Part shown: positions 48,901 to 61,470 of the stretch, piece after piece
Layout: each line of letters begins with the position of its first letter
Numbering within the stretch: position 1 is the stretch's first letter
DNA from: Rallus limicola
Lineage: Eukaryota > Chordata > Aves > Gruiformes > Rallidae
Reading direction: 5' to 3'
Assembly (NCBI GenBank): GCA_022605955.1
Contig: JAKCOZ010000001.1
Span: 73,042,520 to 73,106,519 of the forward strand
DNA: 64,000 nt
The notes under the pieces: model-generated
What the model was told of the DNA's origin: nothing
Database searches by the model: none
The model's input: the letters and a program-made list of their open reading frames with translations, nothing else
Made by a program: the position numbers and the translations under genes

Positions 48901-51288
48901 AATCAGTCTTGTCACAAACTTATCCAAGTTACTTTCATTATTTAGGTATAGTAAGTTATTTTCCAAAGAAGTCATAAATTTAGTATTTTGAGTCATACGA
49001 CTCATAGAATTTCAAATTCCCACAAAGAAAAGGGGTTCCCACTTTCTCAATTTCCTCCAAACATATACTATGACACATCAAAATGTATTATTTGATTAAA
49101 ATGTGTCGTGCTTTGTGTCAGCCTAGTATTCTATTAGTTTGCAGTAGCATAGAATATATCACTGTTCACAGCATAATTCTAACTTCAAACCAAAACAAGT
49201 TTTCTCAGCAGAGAATAATTTCCCCTCGTATTTAGACCAGATAGAGACTAGAAAGTATGGCTTAATCACAAATGTATTTTATAGAAAACATTAAGGTAGT
49301 ATTCTTCTTATTTCGAGCTACTGAAAACTAGATGCTTAAGCTGATTGAAGCTTCAATCTCCTCTATTTAGTTATTCATATCATGAAATTGTGGTATCTGC
49401 ACTCTTTTTCAGGGTTAGTCTCCATCTCAAACGTGAGCACACTAGCTACCTGACTGAGAAATAACGAGGGGTATGAAGTACTGCAGAAGCATCAGAAGAG
49501 ACTTCTTCATTTTTCACATCTGCCAATCTGAGTCATGGGCAGCTCAAATTTGATGACGTTTAATGTGCCATATAAGACGTTTGCACTTTAAAATTATTTT
49601 TTTTAAAAACACTAACATCAGCAATTCGCACACTAGAATATTCCAAGTCCCATGCACAGTGAATTGTTAAAAACAACATGTTGATTTTTATTATGTTATG
49701 GAAGCATCTTCTGCACATCATCAAATTTTTGGTAAAAGGTAAAACAAGTGACAACGTTTTAAACTAATAAGATTCAAAATCTCTTATGTAACACCAAGAT
49801 GCAGGATTTTTAAATGCAACCAGCAAATCCTCTTAATAAATGGATTTAAAGCTGCTAAAGAGACAGCGCTAGTAAGCAAAAGCGTGCCCACTGTTAACTT
49901 TAATACTAAAAAGGTAGCTAAAAATGTCTTTATGTATTTGAAAAAATCCCTTAAAAAAAAAAAAAGGTGCCAGTTACACACGTTGCTTCAGTTCTGAATG
50001 GACTGAATATGAGAGGGCCCATCCACGTAAATAACGCTGCCAGGAAGGGTGCAAACTGCACCTTCAAAAATGCAGAAAACTTACATCTGTAAAGATGACT
50101 GTGACTGCCTATATAGCATGTAACTCCTTTACACAACACAGAAAATCTTGATCAAAAGAAACAGGCTTTCAAATATTCAGTACATCAAACATGAACCCGT
50201 AGTTCTGCCACTTTATGAGCATCTAGTTACATTTGTCCTTGAAAGGAGTGAGCACAACAGGTTATCCACTGAACACTCACAATTTACACAAAAGGACCAA
50301 AAAATAGTGTTTTCTTTCTTCATTTGGGAACTTCTTAAAACACCTATCCATGGAATGAATTGCTTCTGAATGCCACATTTAACTTGTCTGCTTAGAAAAA
50401 TTCTCGGAAGCCCAACTATCAAGTTCAGCTGAATCAAGCACTTAAATATGCTTAAAAATTCTCTAGATTAGATGGAGACAAGAATATTCTGAGCTTCAAA
50501 TACCACAATTTAAAACAACATTTAAAAGCAGCCAAACTTGGTTTATAAGCAACTCTACAAAATATTTTGCCCTACAGTAGCAAAACTGAGGGCATTGTTC
50601 ACATAATGGAGAATAAATAGACAATAATTCTTTGAGTTGTGCTGACATGATTCTAACCACAGACTGAAAAATAAGGAAGGACAAAACAAGTTGAAGAAAT
50701 TATGACAGATGAATAGAGAAAGAAAAATGCTTTCTGAAGATAGCTGGAGAATAATTTACTTTTTGAACTGTATACTGCATACATAAAGCCATTTCCATGT
50801 ATCAAGGAGAATAAAAAGACAGCAGCTGCTTCATTTTTAGTATCACATTTGCAAAAACTGTTAATCACAGAGAAATGTATACAATATACTTACAGCACAA
50901 CACATTAGGCTTGAAGACTACATAGTTTTAGTAACACAGCCCGTAACATACTGTGGTGAGAAATGTACTCCCATGATTTGTAATATGAAATGGAGGAAAT
51001 AAGAAAAAGGCAATTATTTAGGACTCCCTTAAGCTCTGAGATGTTTTATTTCAACTTGAAAACACCTGTGTTACAAATATCATTTTAATCTCATCCAGAA
51101 TAGTGGAAATATAGTCAGGATTTTAATTTTCACCCTACAGAAGCCCTTTCAAGCTCGAGGTGTGCTTTCTGAGGTCTCCAATTTCCACATCATTTTGATA
51201 ACTTAAATGCCAAAAAGCAAAAAGGGGTTGAATGAAAATATATAGAGAGAAACACAAAATAAACAAAAAGTGGGTGGAAGCGCCTTAC
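45948..51288 (-). other. Intron 7
   Basis: 5341 bp. The plus-strand open frame 46112-46648 (178 codons) is intronic low-complexity, Lys/Asn/Pro-rich and unsupported. A somewhat GC-richer unidentified stretch lies at 48200-48640. Poly(A)/(T) runs lie at about 46716-46729, 47932-47940 and 48677-48688. Confidence 0.82.
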
Positions 51289-51440
51289 CAGTTTTGGGTG
51301 TCAAACTCAAATCTGTGTCAGAAGAAGAGGACTGTCGACTGTAGGACTTGGAAGGTGAAAAGGAATAGGTTTGGTTTTTCAGAGGGGTGGAGGGTCCTGA
51401 TGAATGAGTATTGGGATTGGGATCTTCATTGAAGGGAATC
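51289..51440 (-). CDS. C2CD5: C2CD5 coding exon 7 (form 7a)
   Basis: 152 nt: one base finishing E267, 50 codons (about 268-317), and one base of G318. It encodes IPFNEDPNPNTHSSGPST, then a Ser-rich tract KSYSRQSSSSDTDLSLTPKT. It is a disordered, likely phosphorylated linker. The acceptor is TTCTGGCAG|G and the donor ACTG|GTAAGG. It enters in phase 2 and leaves in phase 1, so skipping it alone would break the frame. Confidence 0.94.
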
Positions 51441-51676
51441 CTGCCAGAAGAAGGTGGAAACATATTCAGTAATCCTGTGCCAAAGGACCTGGCTGACAGC
51501 AGCATGATCCAAACACCAGGATGGGACTGGGGCAGGGCCAGCAGCTATTCCTTAGGTGCGAGACTGGGAATGAGGCCAGAGGCAGATATGCTGTTTTACC
51601 CATTCAGCATTCTACAGAGAGATGCTGATAATCTACAATGAAACAATTAAGCCAAATGAAAGGCATGAGATGTGAT

Positions 51677-51699
51677 AAAAAAAAAAAATATATATATAT
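51677..51699. repeat. A-run followed by (TA)n
   Basis: An A12 run passing into five to six TA units. Confidence 0.9.
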
Positions 51700-52349
51700 G
51701 CAAAAGAAAAAATTGAAAACAGTTCATGGCTTTAAAATCTGGTCAAATACACAATGCTTTGAGTTAGTTTAATAAAGAAAAAATGGTTTCAAATTATATT
51801 TGTGTTTATACATATTCATATGTTTATGTATACACACACATACGCATTTTAAGGAAAAAAAAAAATGTTTCCTTATCCTATAGCATCAGCAGCATGCCAC
51901 AGCTAAAAACAGAGCAAAGAGGAGAATATATATGGGAAAAACTAGATTGACAAACAGTTTGCTTATGCACAGATTGACTTACCTGCTCTCTAAAACCATC
52001 TCTTCCACAAACAGCACATACCCTTCCTGTGACAATTTTAAAACCTAAATACCATGGCTGGATTACGCTCGAAAGCAATTACGAACTCCAATCAACACAT
52101 TATTTCCTCTACTGACTGCAAAATAGCAAGTGTTCCCCAGATACATCAACTTGTTTTTACTTAATTTCTTTGGAAATAAGCATGTTAAAAAGAAACGAAG
52201 AGTGTGGCTTTGTGGAAGAGACTCAGGATACATTCTCAAGAAACTATTGCCTTTGGTTCAGCAGCTGCACACAGAGTAGTTCTTCACTGACAACAGAAGG
52301 TGTCTCCATGAGAAAATGGGGGAGAAAAGATGGGTGGTACCTGCCTACA

Positions 52350-52365
52350 CTGCCTGCCTGCCTGC
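52350..52365. repeat. (CTGC)4 tract
   Basis: A four-unit tetranucleotide run just downstream (minus sense) of exon 7b. Confidence 0.85.
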
Positions 52366-52429
52366 ACTTTGCGACCACTGTGCCTGTGGCCTGCCTCTCC
52401 CCAGCTCTTGAGTCTGAGCAGTCTCGTAC

Positions 52430-52554
52430 CAGTGTAGATGAGAGTGGGAACAGACACAGAGAAGTTCTGAGTAAGTCGTGAGCCAGTAGCAGTGTGAATT
52501 GGACTGTTGTGAGTCGAGCGGCATCCATGGCTTGGCGGATGAACCAGCGGAGAC
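52430..52554 (-). CDS. C2CD5: Alternative, mutually exclusive C2CD5 exon 7b
   Basis: On the minus strand, acceptor AAATTCTCTCAG precedes the segment and donor ACTG|GTACGA follows. The 125 nt consist of one base, 41 open codons and one base, the same phases as exon 7a (51289-51440). It can therefore replace 7a between exons 6 and 8 with the frame kept, while using both would shift the frame. It encodes SPLVHPPSHGCRSTHNS, then SRLTQNFSVSVPTLIYT, a Ser/Thr/Pro-rich linker like 7a but nine residues shorter. Its GC and CpG content exceed the flanks. Transcript support was not available. Confidence 0.75.
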
Positions 52555-54042
52555 CTGAGAGAATTTGCAGCCAAGGTGGAAGAAAAGAAAACAATACATA
52601 CAAACAGGTTGCAAAGTTATGTTATAAATGATTTCAGGGAAGTTTAGCTAGAGGAGATCTCTTACTTTAAGCAGACTCTAAGAATTTAAGTTCCTAGCAT
52701 GCAAGAGTCCAGAGGAAATAAAAAGACAGAATGGAACAGCTTAAGCACTAGCTCATGAACGTGTAATTGATTCTTTGGCAACAGGGCATCACGTTAGTAT
52801 AAAGCCAAGAATAAGTAGTATTAGTTCACCTTGCTGGCTTTGCAAAACATCCCCATTTTTTGGGCTGAGATACAAAGATCCCAACCATTATCCACCACCA
52901 AGCTGAGCACGGATTATCTGGGGGGTGGAATTTCCACAACTGTGCTGCAGAGTGAAAGCTACCAATTTATTAATGATTGCTTTTTAAGCTGGTAGTTACC
53001 ATGTCCACCTGGTTATTTTTTACCCTCCCCTTTAAATCACCAATGTTATTTTAAGCTGCATTGCATCCAGAAGCTGTTTCAATGGAAATTTTTCAAAAGT
53101 AAGACAAGTTAAACAAGCTGTGATTTGAAATAGAAACCAGCAGTTTTGACAAGTCAGAGCATATTGATGCCTGCCCAACAAAAATGCCTAATTGCTATTG
53201 CAATGACACAACAGTTCAAGTTAATGAAGATAGCTAATTCAATTAATACCTCTGGAAACAGCACTAGTAGGACACTTTTTCGAGCTGTTTTTTCCTTCCA
53301 GATACTTCGCTCTACCAAACAGAAAATAACTAAATTTATCCAAGCAACAGAGTAGTATCAATTTGAAGACGACTGCAAGTACTTTCCTATTAATTTGTAC
53401 ACACAAAAAATTGCATTCAAACTGTGTTTGGTGCTGCAATAGATATAACAAAGACCAATAAATTCTACCTCTCATCATAAAAGGTTGTCTCTGCAAATAC
53501 ACTGTTTAATTTACCTATTTTGCAACAGCATAAAGCAAAGCACACAAGAAAAGACAAGACTACTTCAGGGTCACTTTTGAAATCACCAACAGAACTGTCT
53601 GAATTCAAACTATTTTTTCTTACATGCTCAATGTAAGTGCTCAAACCTGACTGTACTGAACTTGGAAAGTCTTGGAAAAGAAGATGGAAGAGGCCCTCAC
53701 AAAAATGTTTCTTGTATAAACACAGAGTCAAGGCAGAACTACTCAGTCCGGAAACTGGTGGATCACAACCCAAAGATACATAATACTTTTGCTATGCAAA
53801 TCCAAAAAAGTCATACTAAGTAAGGATTACCACTCCGGCCTCTAAAGAAATAATGCAAGTAATCCAACCTAAACATTGTCAGAATTGTGGAATATAAACT
53901 GAGTTGCAGACAAATAAAACTACAAAAGAAAAACAGGTTCTGGGGAAAAAAAAGAAATCACACCGGTTATGTAAAACTGAATGAGTATGAAAAGAAGAGA
54001 GATGAAACTTGTTTCCCCTACAAGCTCTTAATTCATACTTAC

Positions 54043-54241
54043 TCCTTCATTTCTTTGGATGGGGAGTTACATGCAGGTAAAAATGCTGATGTGTTACTTA
54101 ATTTATCCAACGTGCACGCTGTTCCTATGGCTCGCACTACTAGTCCAGACTCTCCCTCCAAATCAAAACACTGCAAATAACCAACAACAGCATTTCCTCT
54201 CATTTCAAGCACCTTCAAGCCAATCTTCCTTTGTAATTCAC
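54043..54241 (-). CDS. C2CD5: C2CD5 coding exon 6
   Basis: 199 nt: two bases finishing G201, 65 codons (about 202-266), and two bases of E267. It encodes ELQRKIGLKVLEMRGNAV, then VGYLQCFDLEGESGLVVRAI and GTACTLDKLS. It is the first clear copy of the G-N-A-V-V-G-Y ... G-T-A unit (G216 to G240). It ends in a Ser/Pro linker, ACNSPSKEMK. The acceptor is TTTTGTAG|GT and the donor GGA|GTAAGT. Confidence 0.96.
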
Positions 54242-56586
54242 CTACAAAACAAAAGGTAAAGAGCTCATAATTGCATTGAACTTTCCCTATTCTCCTTTGT
54301 GGTCTTTTGCCTCTGCTTTTGGAATTGCCAACCAAGTCAGTAAAACAGGTAATAGATACAATCTCATAGCATTATAGCAAGAAGCTGGTCATAATCACTG
54401 CTTCCTGTAACAGTGTGATCCTCTTGAGTTGCACAGGGGTATATTTATTTTTCCTCCAAGTCTATTCTGATTTTAAAAACCACATGTTATTTCAGAAATG
54501 TCTTTTTCTTCAGTTTTTAATTTTTTTTACTCATTTAGCAAGAGAAAAAGAAAAAAAAAAGAGACAGTCAATATGAATACTGGAACACATATAAGTTTCT
54601 AAATACTCCTTCATACGGTTCAGAACAATGCAACATCTTTGAAGTCCACATGAATAGCCATCTCTTTTTATTTTAACAGTTTTATTACAGCAGCCTAAGC
54701 TACAAAATGTAACAAAACAGATAACCAAATATGCTACATTCTCACTGCAAACAGAGTAACTGCCTCTTCTTTATCAGCTGCACAGAAAGACTGGAAGACT
54801 GTAACTATAAGACAAAAGCGTGCCATAGATGCTTACTGAGCAAGATGTTGGGAAAAAAAAGCTAACTGATCTACGTCACTAGATAGCCTAGGTGGGAAAT
54901 ATCATCTCTCTTCTGATGAAAATAAAAGATTCCCAAAATCCTCTGTTAACAAACTGAAAAAGCCTCAGTGTCACAGAGGACAGTCCCAACGTCAGGAATT
55001 TTAAGAAATGAATGAAGTGGAATGAAACGATTGCTACTTTTTCCTAGAAACCTGGTGTTAAAATTACCAGAACAAGTTCATATTGTAAACTTCTTAACAG
55101 AGGCTGAAATGGTGCCCGTACTGGCCTTGAAAAATCTCTGAGCTTGAGATAGGGTAAGCAAGTTTCCAGCAGAGTGACAATTGCTACGGATGCCATTCAA
55201 GCCCAGGTGGAGACCAGATTCTTTTTTTCACATCTACAACAAGTAACATGACAAGACATCTGTGAGTGAGTCTGGGTCACTCTTGGAAGTTACGATTTCT
55301 TTAGGATTCTTTAGGCATGGCCACCAGGAAGGATGACTGCAACGTGAAGCACTGGATTACGTGACATGGAACAGTCTTGCTGTGAGGCCTGTCGGGTTTT
55401 TTCCTCTTAACAGTATTAATAAAGTCTAGAAAGCTTCCACATGTGCTGTTTTATCCACTTTTACTATTTATGCAAGGCAAGAGTTATGTAAATGTTCATT
55501 CTGTAAACTGGCATACCAGGGGAGCAATATTAAAACCCTCATAAAAAGTGAGCACATGTGTAAACAACATTGTTTTCTCACGTTTTTCCACAAAACATGC
55601 TTGCTTGCCTAAGGAAGACATTGAGTAATGTCTCCGTGGTCTCTCATGTTGCCTCACTTACTAGAGATGTCCATACATACTTACAAAAACCCAACTCACA
55701 GTTTTCTTTTAGCATCTTCCTTAAAACATGGCTGTATCTACAAGAAACACGAGAACATTAAGAGCCCACTTTCAGAGAAGTGAAAGAACTGCCTGTCAAT
55801 TGAGTGGCTCTTTTTTTCATCATTTCTCAGTAATGTCCATCTCTACAAATTTATTGACTCTTGTCTTAGCATGCAAGAAGCCTAGAGGAAAGGTGGTTTG
55901 TTCTGTTCTACTGGCACTGAAACAGGACAATTTCATGTCAGAATTGCTGCTCCTAAGCTCCAGTGATACAACCACCACACCCCAACCCCATCCCTATGAA
56001 TATACTTGATACTGTGGAGACATCAACTGACTTTAATCACCAGTCCCTCCAGGAATCACAGGTATATCCTGCAAAAACTGCAAGGCACTACAGAAGTGTG
56101 CTTACAAGACAATGAACCAACCCTGACTTTGAAAAGACGGAATGAGTATGGTACGTATTAACGCACACTGTATCTGAGATGGTGCATACTTCGAAGCAGT
56201 TAAAAGGGAGTGGAGCAGTTTGTGATTTTAATTGAGTCAAAATTCTAGCAATATTCCTTATTTGGGTTAAGAACGTCTTCAAGAAAGTTCCACAGGTTTC
56301 TCTGACCTTGCTAGAAAAAAACAAGAAGTTAGACAGCAGCACAGCCTCACTGAGAAGGGAAAAAAAAAATAATTGAGGGGACAGGAGGTAGGGGGAAAGT
56401 CAGCCAGCCAGCCATACTGGCCATCAGCTGGGACAATAGAACCTTAGGAAACAGAAGACACTGAACTGAAACAATAAGCAGTTAGTGCCACAAACCATAA
56501 ACAATCTTGTCTTAAGCAAGACACTTCTTTAAATGGGGAATATTTTTAAAAGCGGGAATAACCGTTACAGCCTACTTGTTTAATAC
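54242..56586 (-). other. Intron 5
   Basis: 2345 bp with no recognisable gene or repeat family. A short CAGC run lies at 56401-56413. Confidence 0.83.
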
Positions 56587-56742
56587 CTGACATGAGTGAA
56601 ATAAGTCTTTGTCTAGCCTCATTTGATGCCCTTGGTGTACGAATTCGGTCTATCCACTGGTATTCCGGGTCTTCATTAACTACAAGTTCTTCCACAAATC
56701 CATGAATGATTACTGCTCTGTAACACTTAGGAATAGATGTAG
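56587..56742 (-). CDS. C2CD5: C2CD5 coding exon 5 (Akt-site exon)
   Basis: 156 nt: two bases finishing T149, 51 codons (about 150-200), and one base of G201. It encodes TSIPKCYRAVIIHGFVEE, then WIDRIRTPRASNEARQ and RLISLMS. The R-Q-R-L-I-S sequence is an RxRxxS Akt consensus. With 30 residues from exon 1, its serine (codon at 56597-56599) is residue 197, the Akt2 site described for CDP138. The acceptor is TTTTAACAG|CT and the donor TCAG|GTATTA. Confidence 0.96.
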
Positions 56743-57282
56743 CTGTTAAAAAAAAATAAATTAAAAAAAGTATAAAAGATAGAACCCATGAGTCTACAAG
56801 CAAAGTATTCCAAGGAAAATATATTAAAAAAGACATATAAAAAGTTAACAATTCTAGAACCTAATCCACACAATTTTCTGTTAAAATGTGCACATACCCA
56901 AGCAGTTTTGTTCTGGAAGGCCCTGGAAAACTGTAGGATAATTGTCCAATGTATCAGTTACAACACGCACCATTATGAAACCTTTTTTCTTTGTGCCTCT
57001 AATAGGATACACAATCAAAAGAACACAGTGTGCACATGCACCGAAATGCAACTTAAGAAAGATAAAGGCGGAAAAAAATAAATCAGTTATTTTCATTGTT
57101 TTGAAACATGAACAGTAAAAATTTATTAAAAAGAAAAAGCAAACTGAATTTTCTACATTTGCTACTGGCTTCAATGTAATATCCACTGGGCTCATCCAAT
57201 GAGGTGGTAAAAGTAAGAGTAGATAAAAAGAAAAAAAGAAGGGGGGGGGTAGTTTTTGTTCAAACTCTTTTCCTCTACTTAC
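56743..57282 (-). other. Intron 4
   Basis: 540 bp with nothing recognisable. A G-run (plus strand) at about 57240-57249 lies near its acceptor-distal end. Confidence 0.85.
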
Positions 57283-57378
57283 TGCAGAAAAATTTGACTC
57301 CACAGGATGACTGCCTAAATCTGTTTAGATCGTTGAAGAGATCTACTTTCACCATGACATTGATCTCCCCACGTATAC
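57283..57378 (-). CDS. C2CD5: C2CD5 coding exon 4
   Basis: 96 nt: two bases finishing G117, 31 codons (about 118-148), and one base of T149. It encodes IRGEINVMVKVDLFNDLN, then RFRQSSCGVKFFC. It contains the last strand of the C2 domain (GEINVMVKV) and the link to the next domain. The acceptor is TTCTTGATAG|GT and the donor TGCA|GTAAGT. Confidence 0.95.
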
Positions 57379-59705
57379 CTATCAAGAAAACACATGAGAA
57401 ATTAGAAGCTGTATCAGAAGCAAATACAAGATATGTTAGCCTTGTTATTTATTCCTTAATGATTAGTAATTATTGCACTATTAACAAAGAGTTATTTTCT
57501 CTGCAGAAAGTGTACTATAAACCTTCTAGAACCTCTTGTTTCAACTGGCAGTTCATGTATGGCTTCAAGCCTGGGCCAGAGGAGCAGGAAGGCGTTGCCT
57601 TCCTCTCAAGCCTGCTGTAGAGACACCGTCTCAAACAAAGTTTTTAGTCCTGTCCAACCTTTCAGGCTGAAGCTACACAAGCACATGTCTGCACAGACAC
57701 CTGCTGCACCAAAAAGGACTTTAGAAGATAGAATTAGGAAAAGAGAAGGCACCAGAGTCTTGATACCACAGTGACCTCTGATGCAGTGTGCAAGTGCCCT
57801 CTCTGCTCTCTACCATCAATGCAGGAAGGGTATAAAATGAGTATTTAAGTACCACAACCGTCTCCACGATATCCCTAGCACAAAAGGTTGGAAGCACTAA
57901 CTTTTTAGTATAAATGCCTTGAAACTGGAGTCCTGTCCACATTAACAAGCTCTGATAAATAGCAAAAAGCTTCTATGCCTTCTCCCTACCTGAAAACAGT
58001 GGCAGTAATGCTACTCTCTGAGGTTCAGTACAATGAGGAAATGTATGGCTCTTTCTAGAACCACAACATGGCACAGTAAATGCTTAAAAAATGCTATGAG
58101 AATAAATATTTAAAAAAAATAAGGAACAGCAGGCTTTTTAGATGAATCTTACTTTTTTTGTCCACAATGAAATCTTACTAATCATGGACTGTTTCCTCAA
58201 CACACAGACAGTCCTTTTTGGTCCATTTACTTTCCTGTTCTAAGCTTTTTCTTCTTTCTTCCCACCCAGTAACAAAATTATTTCACATATTATAGGTTCT
58301 GACATATTGAGGACTAAACTTCTTGCTAAGTCTGATCTCTAGTGTCTTCAAAAGCCTTTATCAAACAAGTATATGACACTCATTGTAGACTGACACTACT
58401 GCAATAAAGTCACCTAGATCCATCTTCCAAAACACCAACAGCAAGAAACCTGTAGTTATTGTAACAGGAAGCACCTCAGATTCATGTATTTTCACAAATA
58501 AACATGTTGAGGTCTAGAAGCTACTAAAAGAAAAATTTATAAAGGCAATATTGATTATCTTTTAAGGAAGCAGTAATTGCTGTTTGCCAAGAACAAGGTA
58601 AATAGAATCTACTGTTATGAGTATGAAAATATAAAAATTCTGGTTTTAAATAATAGCAAATAATGTTCCTGTAATGTTACAGGAATGAATAGAGTAAAAC
58701 AATGAGAAAAATATACACAGTATTTATCAAAAAAACTTCTTCATTGTAACTGTTTTAAATGTAAAAAATACTTTGCATCAATAATGATCATCCAGTAAAC
58801 ACCATTAATTATTTCCCAACAATGACTTATAATAGGCTTTTTAACCTAGTTAAGTCATTTAATTCACACTGGACAATCAACATGGGTCCTAATGACAACC
58901 TCACAGATGTTCTGCAGTAAGGTATTCAAGCAGCAAGCTAACTGCTGTAAACCCACCTTGACTTTCTGGGACAAGAGCTGCATTTCATTAAAATCAAAGA
59001 CAAAAAACATCATTAACTTAATTTTCTCATACTTTCAAGATACTGTGATGAAATCTACCTAGCACTGAGAGTATCTTCTGCAAGGAAAAGTGATTTCATC
59101 CTGTACTTTGACAATATGTCACACATCCTGCTTACAACAAAACAGAACAGTAACTAACAGCAAAAACTTAACCAAGCAGCAAATACATTCTGCTGGTACA
59201 CTGCACTTACAGTAAAAACCACCAAAATAGATTTTTGCTTCTAGGGTTGACACCCAGTGAGAAAAAAAATGCAACGTATGAGATAACACATCCACCCCTC
59301 TATGCATCTCAAGTGCTTAGACTATCCCACATCCCAGGAAGGCACATCCCAAGTGACTGACTTCAGCAAAAGTATATTCTTTTAGTAAACACGTGGTAAT
59401 TGGAAAAGTATGTTTGGGCCTTTTTTTTTTTTTTTTTTTTTAAATGTGAATTTTGCAGTAGCTATTTTAAATACCACGCAAAGAATTTTTCCACTTGTCA
59501 CAAGTTCTATGGGAGGCGTTCTGCCAAATGCTATGCTGAGCTACCAGGCCAAAAATAATTTCAAAAACACCAGAAAAAGTAGCTTTCCAGCTTGCAAGGC
59601 TAAAATTATTACAAATTTCTGAAGACAGCTTACATAAATGAACATTATAAGAAGCATATGACATCTCAAATAACACTGTTCTACTTCTAACCTAGCAATT
59701 CTTAC
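57379..59705 (-). other. Intron 3
   Basis: 2327 bp with a T21 run at 59421-59441. A slightly GC-richer stretch at 57555-57800 is unidentified. Confidence 0.83.
59421..59441. repeat. Poly(T) run, 21 bp
   Basis: An uninterrupted T-run on the plus strand, which is poly(A) in the sense of the gene. Confidence 0.95.
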
Positions 59706-59877
59706 CATGAATGGTATCATAAATTGGAAACCATCCTGAAATAACTGTAGCTGCTTCACTATAGAGTAAAGGATCGATGTCTATGTACACTTTGCCAATG
59801 GCATCATTAGCGCTGTAGGTATCATGATCAAGAACTGTGATCTGGAGAGGCTCATCTTGCAGCTCTTCATCATCTAC
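59706..59877 (-). CDS. C2CD5: C2CD5 coding exon 3 (C2 domain, Ca2+ loop)
   Basis: 172 nt: 57 codons (about 60-116) plus one base of G117. It encodes VDDEELQDEPLQITVLDH, then DTYSANDAIGKVYIDID and SGWFPIYDTIH. The aspartates D76, D78 and D84 of LDHDTYSAND form the second Ca2+-binding loop of the C2 domain. The first-loop aspartates should lie in exon 1, outside the window. The acceptor is GTTTCTAG|GTA and the donor CATG|GTAAGA. Confidence 0.97.
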
Positions 59878-60811
59878 CTAGAAACAAATATTAACATGGA
59901 ATATAAGTAACTTTAAAAAAAAACATGCAAGGAAACATTGCTGAAAAATAAATTCATAAAATGAGGAGAGCTTGTTATGTACAGTGACCCAACAAAGATA
60001 AATAAGGAATCTTTGATTTTCTCTATCTAAACACCACATTCACGTGTTTTGATTTTACCCTTCACAGATACATGAGAATCCTGGAACCAGAGTTATCACT
60101 CGGAGAAGAACAGGAAGGCAAGACGACAGTAATCACACACTTTAAAGTTGCATGTGGTTTGTTTTAAGTCACATTCCCTAGATTGTCTACCCATTTCCAT
60201 ATGACATACTCCTTATTTAAAAAAAAAACCAAAATAAGTTTAAAATAAAGCATCTCAGAGGACTATTACATTGGGATTATGATTATAGGTGCACTCTCAC
60301 ACTTCCAAACTTTTCCGTGGCTTAAAAGACAAGACATTTTACACAACCCGCTGTTGAGCAATTTCAAACATGCATTTTCCCAAATAAATGCAATAATCCA
60401 TATGGAGAACACCCAACTATTTTTTTTTTTAGGACATAAAGAGATAGACATTCTACAACTTCCTCTTGAAAACCAAGAATTAGGTTTGCACTCATGTAAG
60501 TGTCTGCAGAATTACAACATGTAGTCTTGCAAAAAGATCACTACACACACAAGCACACACTTACGCTGTCTTAAGCAGTTAGTGATTTTCCACTCTTTGA
60601 AATGTGGAATTTTATTTTATTTTTTTTTCAGTGTTGCTGTTTGGCTCTTTTCTTTCCCAAATCCATTTTTCCATGCAAAAAGATAGAATTTTGAGACTTG
60701 CGTTATTGTCAAAAAAACCTCTTTCTGTATGAACAGAGTTAACCTTCCACACAGACCAGCTTTTCCCCCCCTGCCCAAAAACACAACCCCAGGAACCTGA
60801 AGGGTTTTTTT

Positions 60812-60828
60812 AAAAAAAAAAAAAAAAA
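60812..60828. repeat. Poly(A) run, 17 bp
   Basis: A mononucleotide run within intron 2. Confidence 0.9.
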
Positions 60829-61458
60829 CACAACACCTCTCAACACAACAGTACTGTTTGCTTAATCAACAGGATTGGTGATTAAGAAATGCTTTTCATT
60901 AAGCATTCCATCTGCCTAACCTTACTACTTTATATTTGCTCTAAAATATTTCTAGCATTACTAATGATTACATTACTTATTACATCTATTTACAACCATG
61001 TTTATACTGTGGTATTAGTGATATTATTTTAAAGCACTATAAATGAACCAGTACTATATATTCAAATCTTTAACAAATTATTTACTCCAAATACCATTAC
61101 ATAATTATTTTTAGAGTAATAAAAAAGGAAGATAATAACTTGTAAACACTCATTCAGGGCATAACAATAAAGGACATAAACGAATCAGATCCTAGAAAGC
61201 AACAAGCAATTACAGGAAAAGGCTGAGTGCCCTCATTATTACATAAGGAAATGAGAAAATACAAGTGTCTGATAATTGCTATCCAAACTCTTTATTTTGT
61301 AATTTTTTCACAAGAATTCTCCATTTGGCATTATTTTTATAACCCAAAGTAACTTTTCAAATACCAATTAACATTCCTTACTCAAAATTACCCCTTAAAA
61401 ATTATACAAGCATATTCATATTGATATCCAAAAGTCTAAACCATAATGCTTTTTCCCC

Positions 61459-61470
61459 ACACACACACAC
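61459..61470. repeat. (CA)6 tract
   Basis: A short CA dinucleotide run in intron 2. Confidence 0.85.

Larger units (their letters stand above)
51441..54042 (-). other. Intron 6 region
   Basis: 2602 bp between exons 6 and 7a. It contains the exon-like segment 52430-52554 (7b), an A/TA tract at 51677-51699 and a (CTGC)n run at 52350-52365. Confidence 0.85.

Noticed and set aside
53517..53663. Possible further exon on the minus strand (acceptor CCAAG, donor ATAG|GTAAAT) with phases 2 and 1
   Set aside because: The phases would also fit exon 6 to exon 8. However, the translation ends in a hydrophobic/Cys run (FLVCFALCCC) unlike the linker exons, the sequence is AT-rich, and the acceptor is ambiguous. 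Chance is likely.
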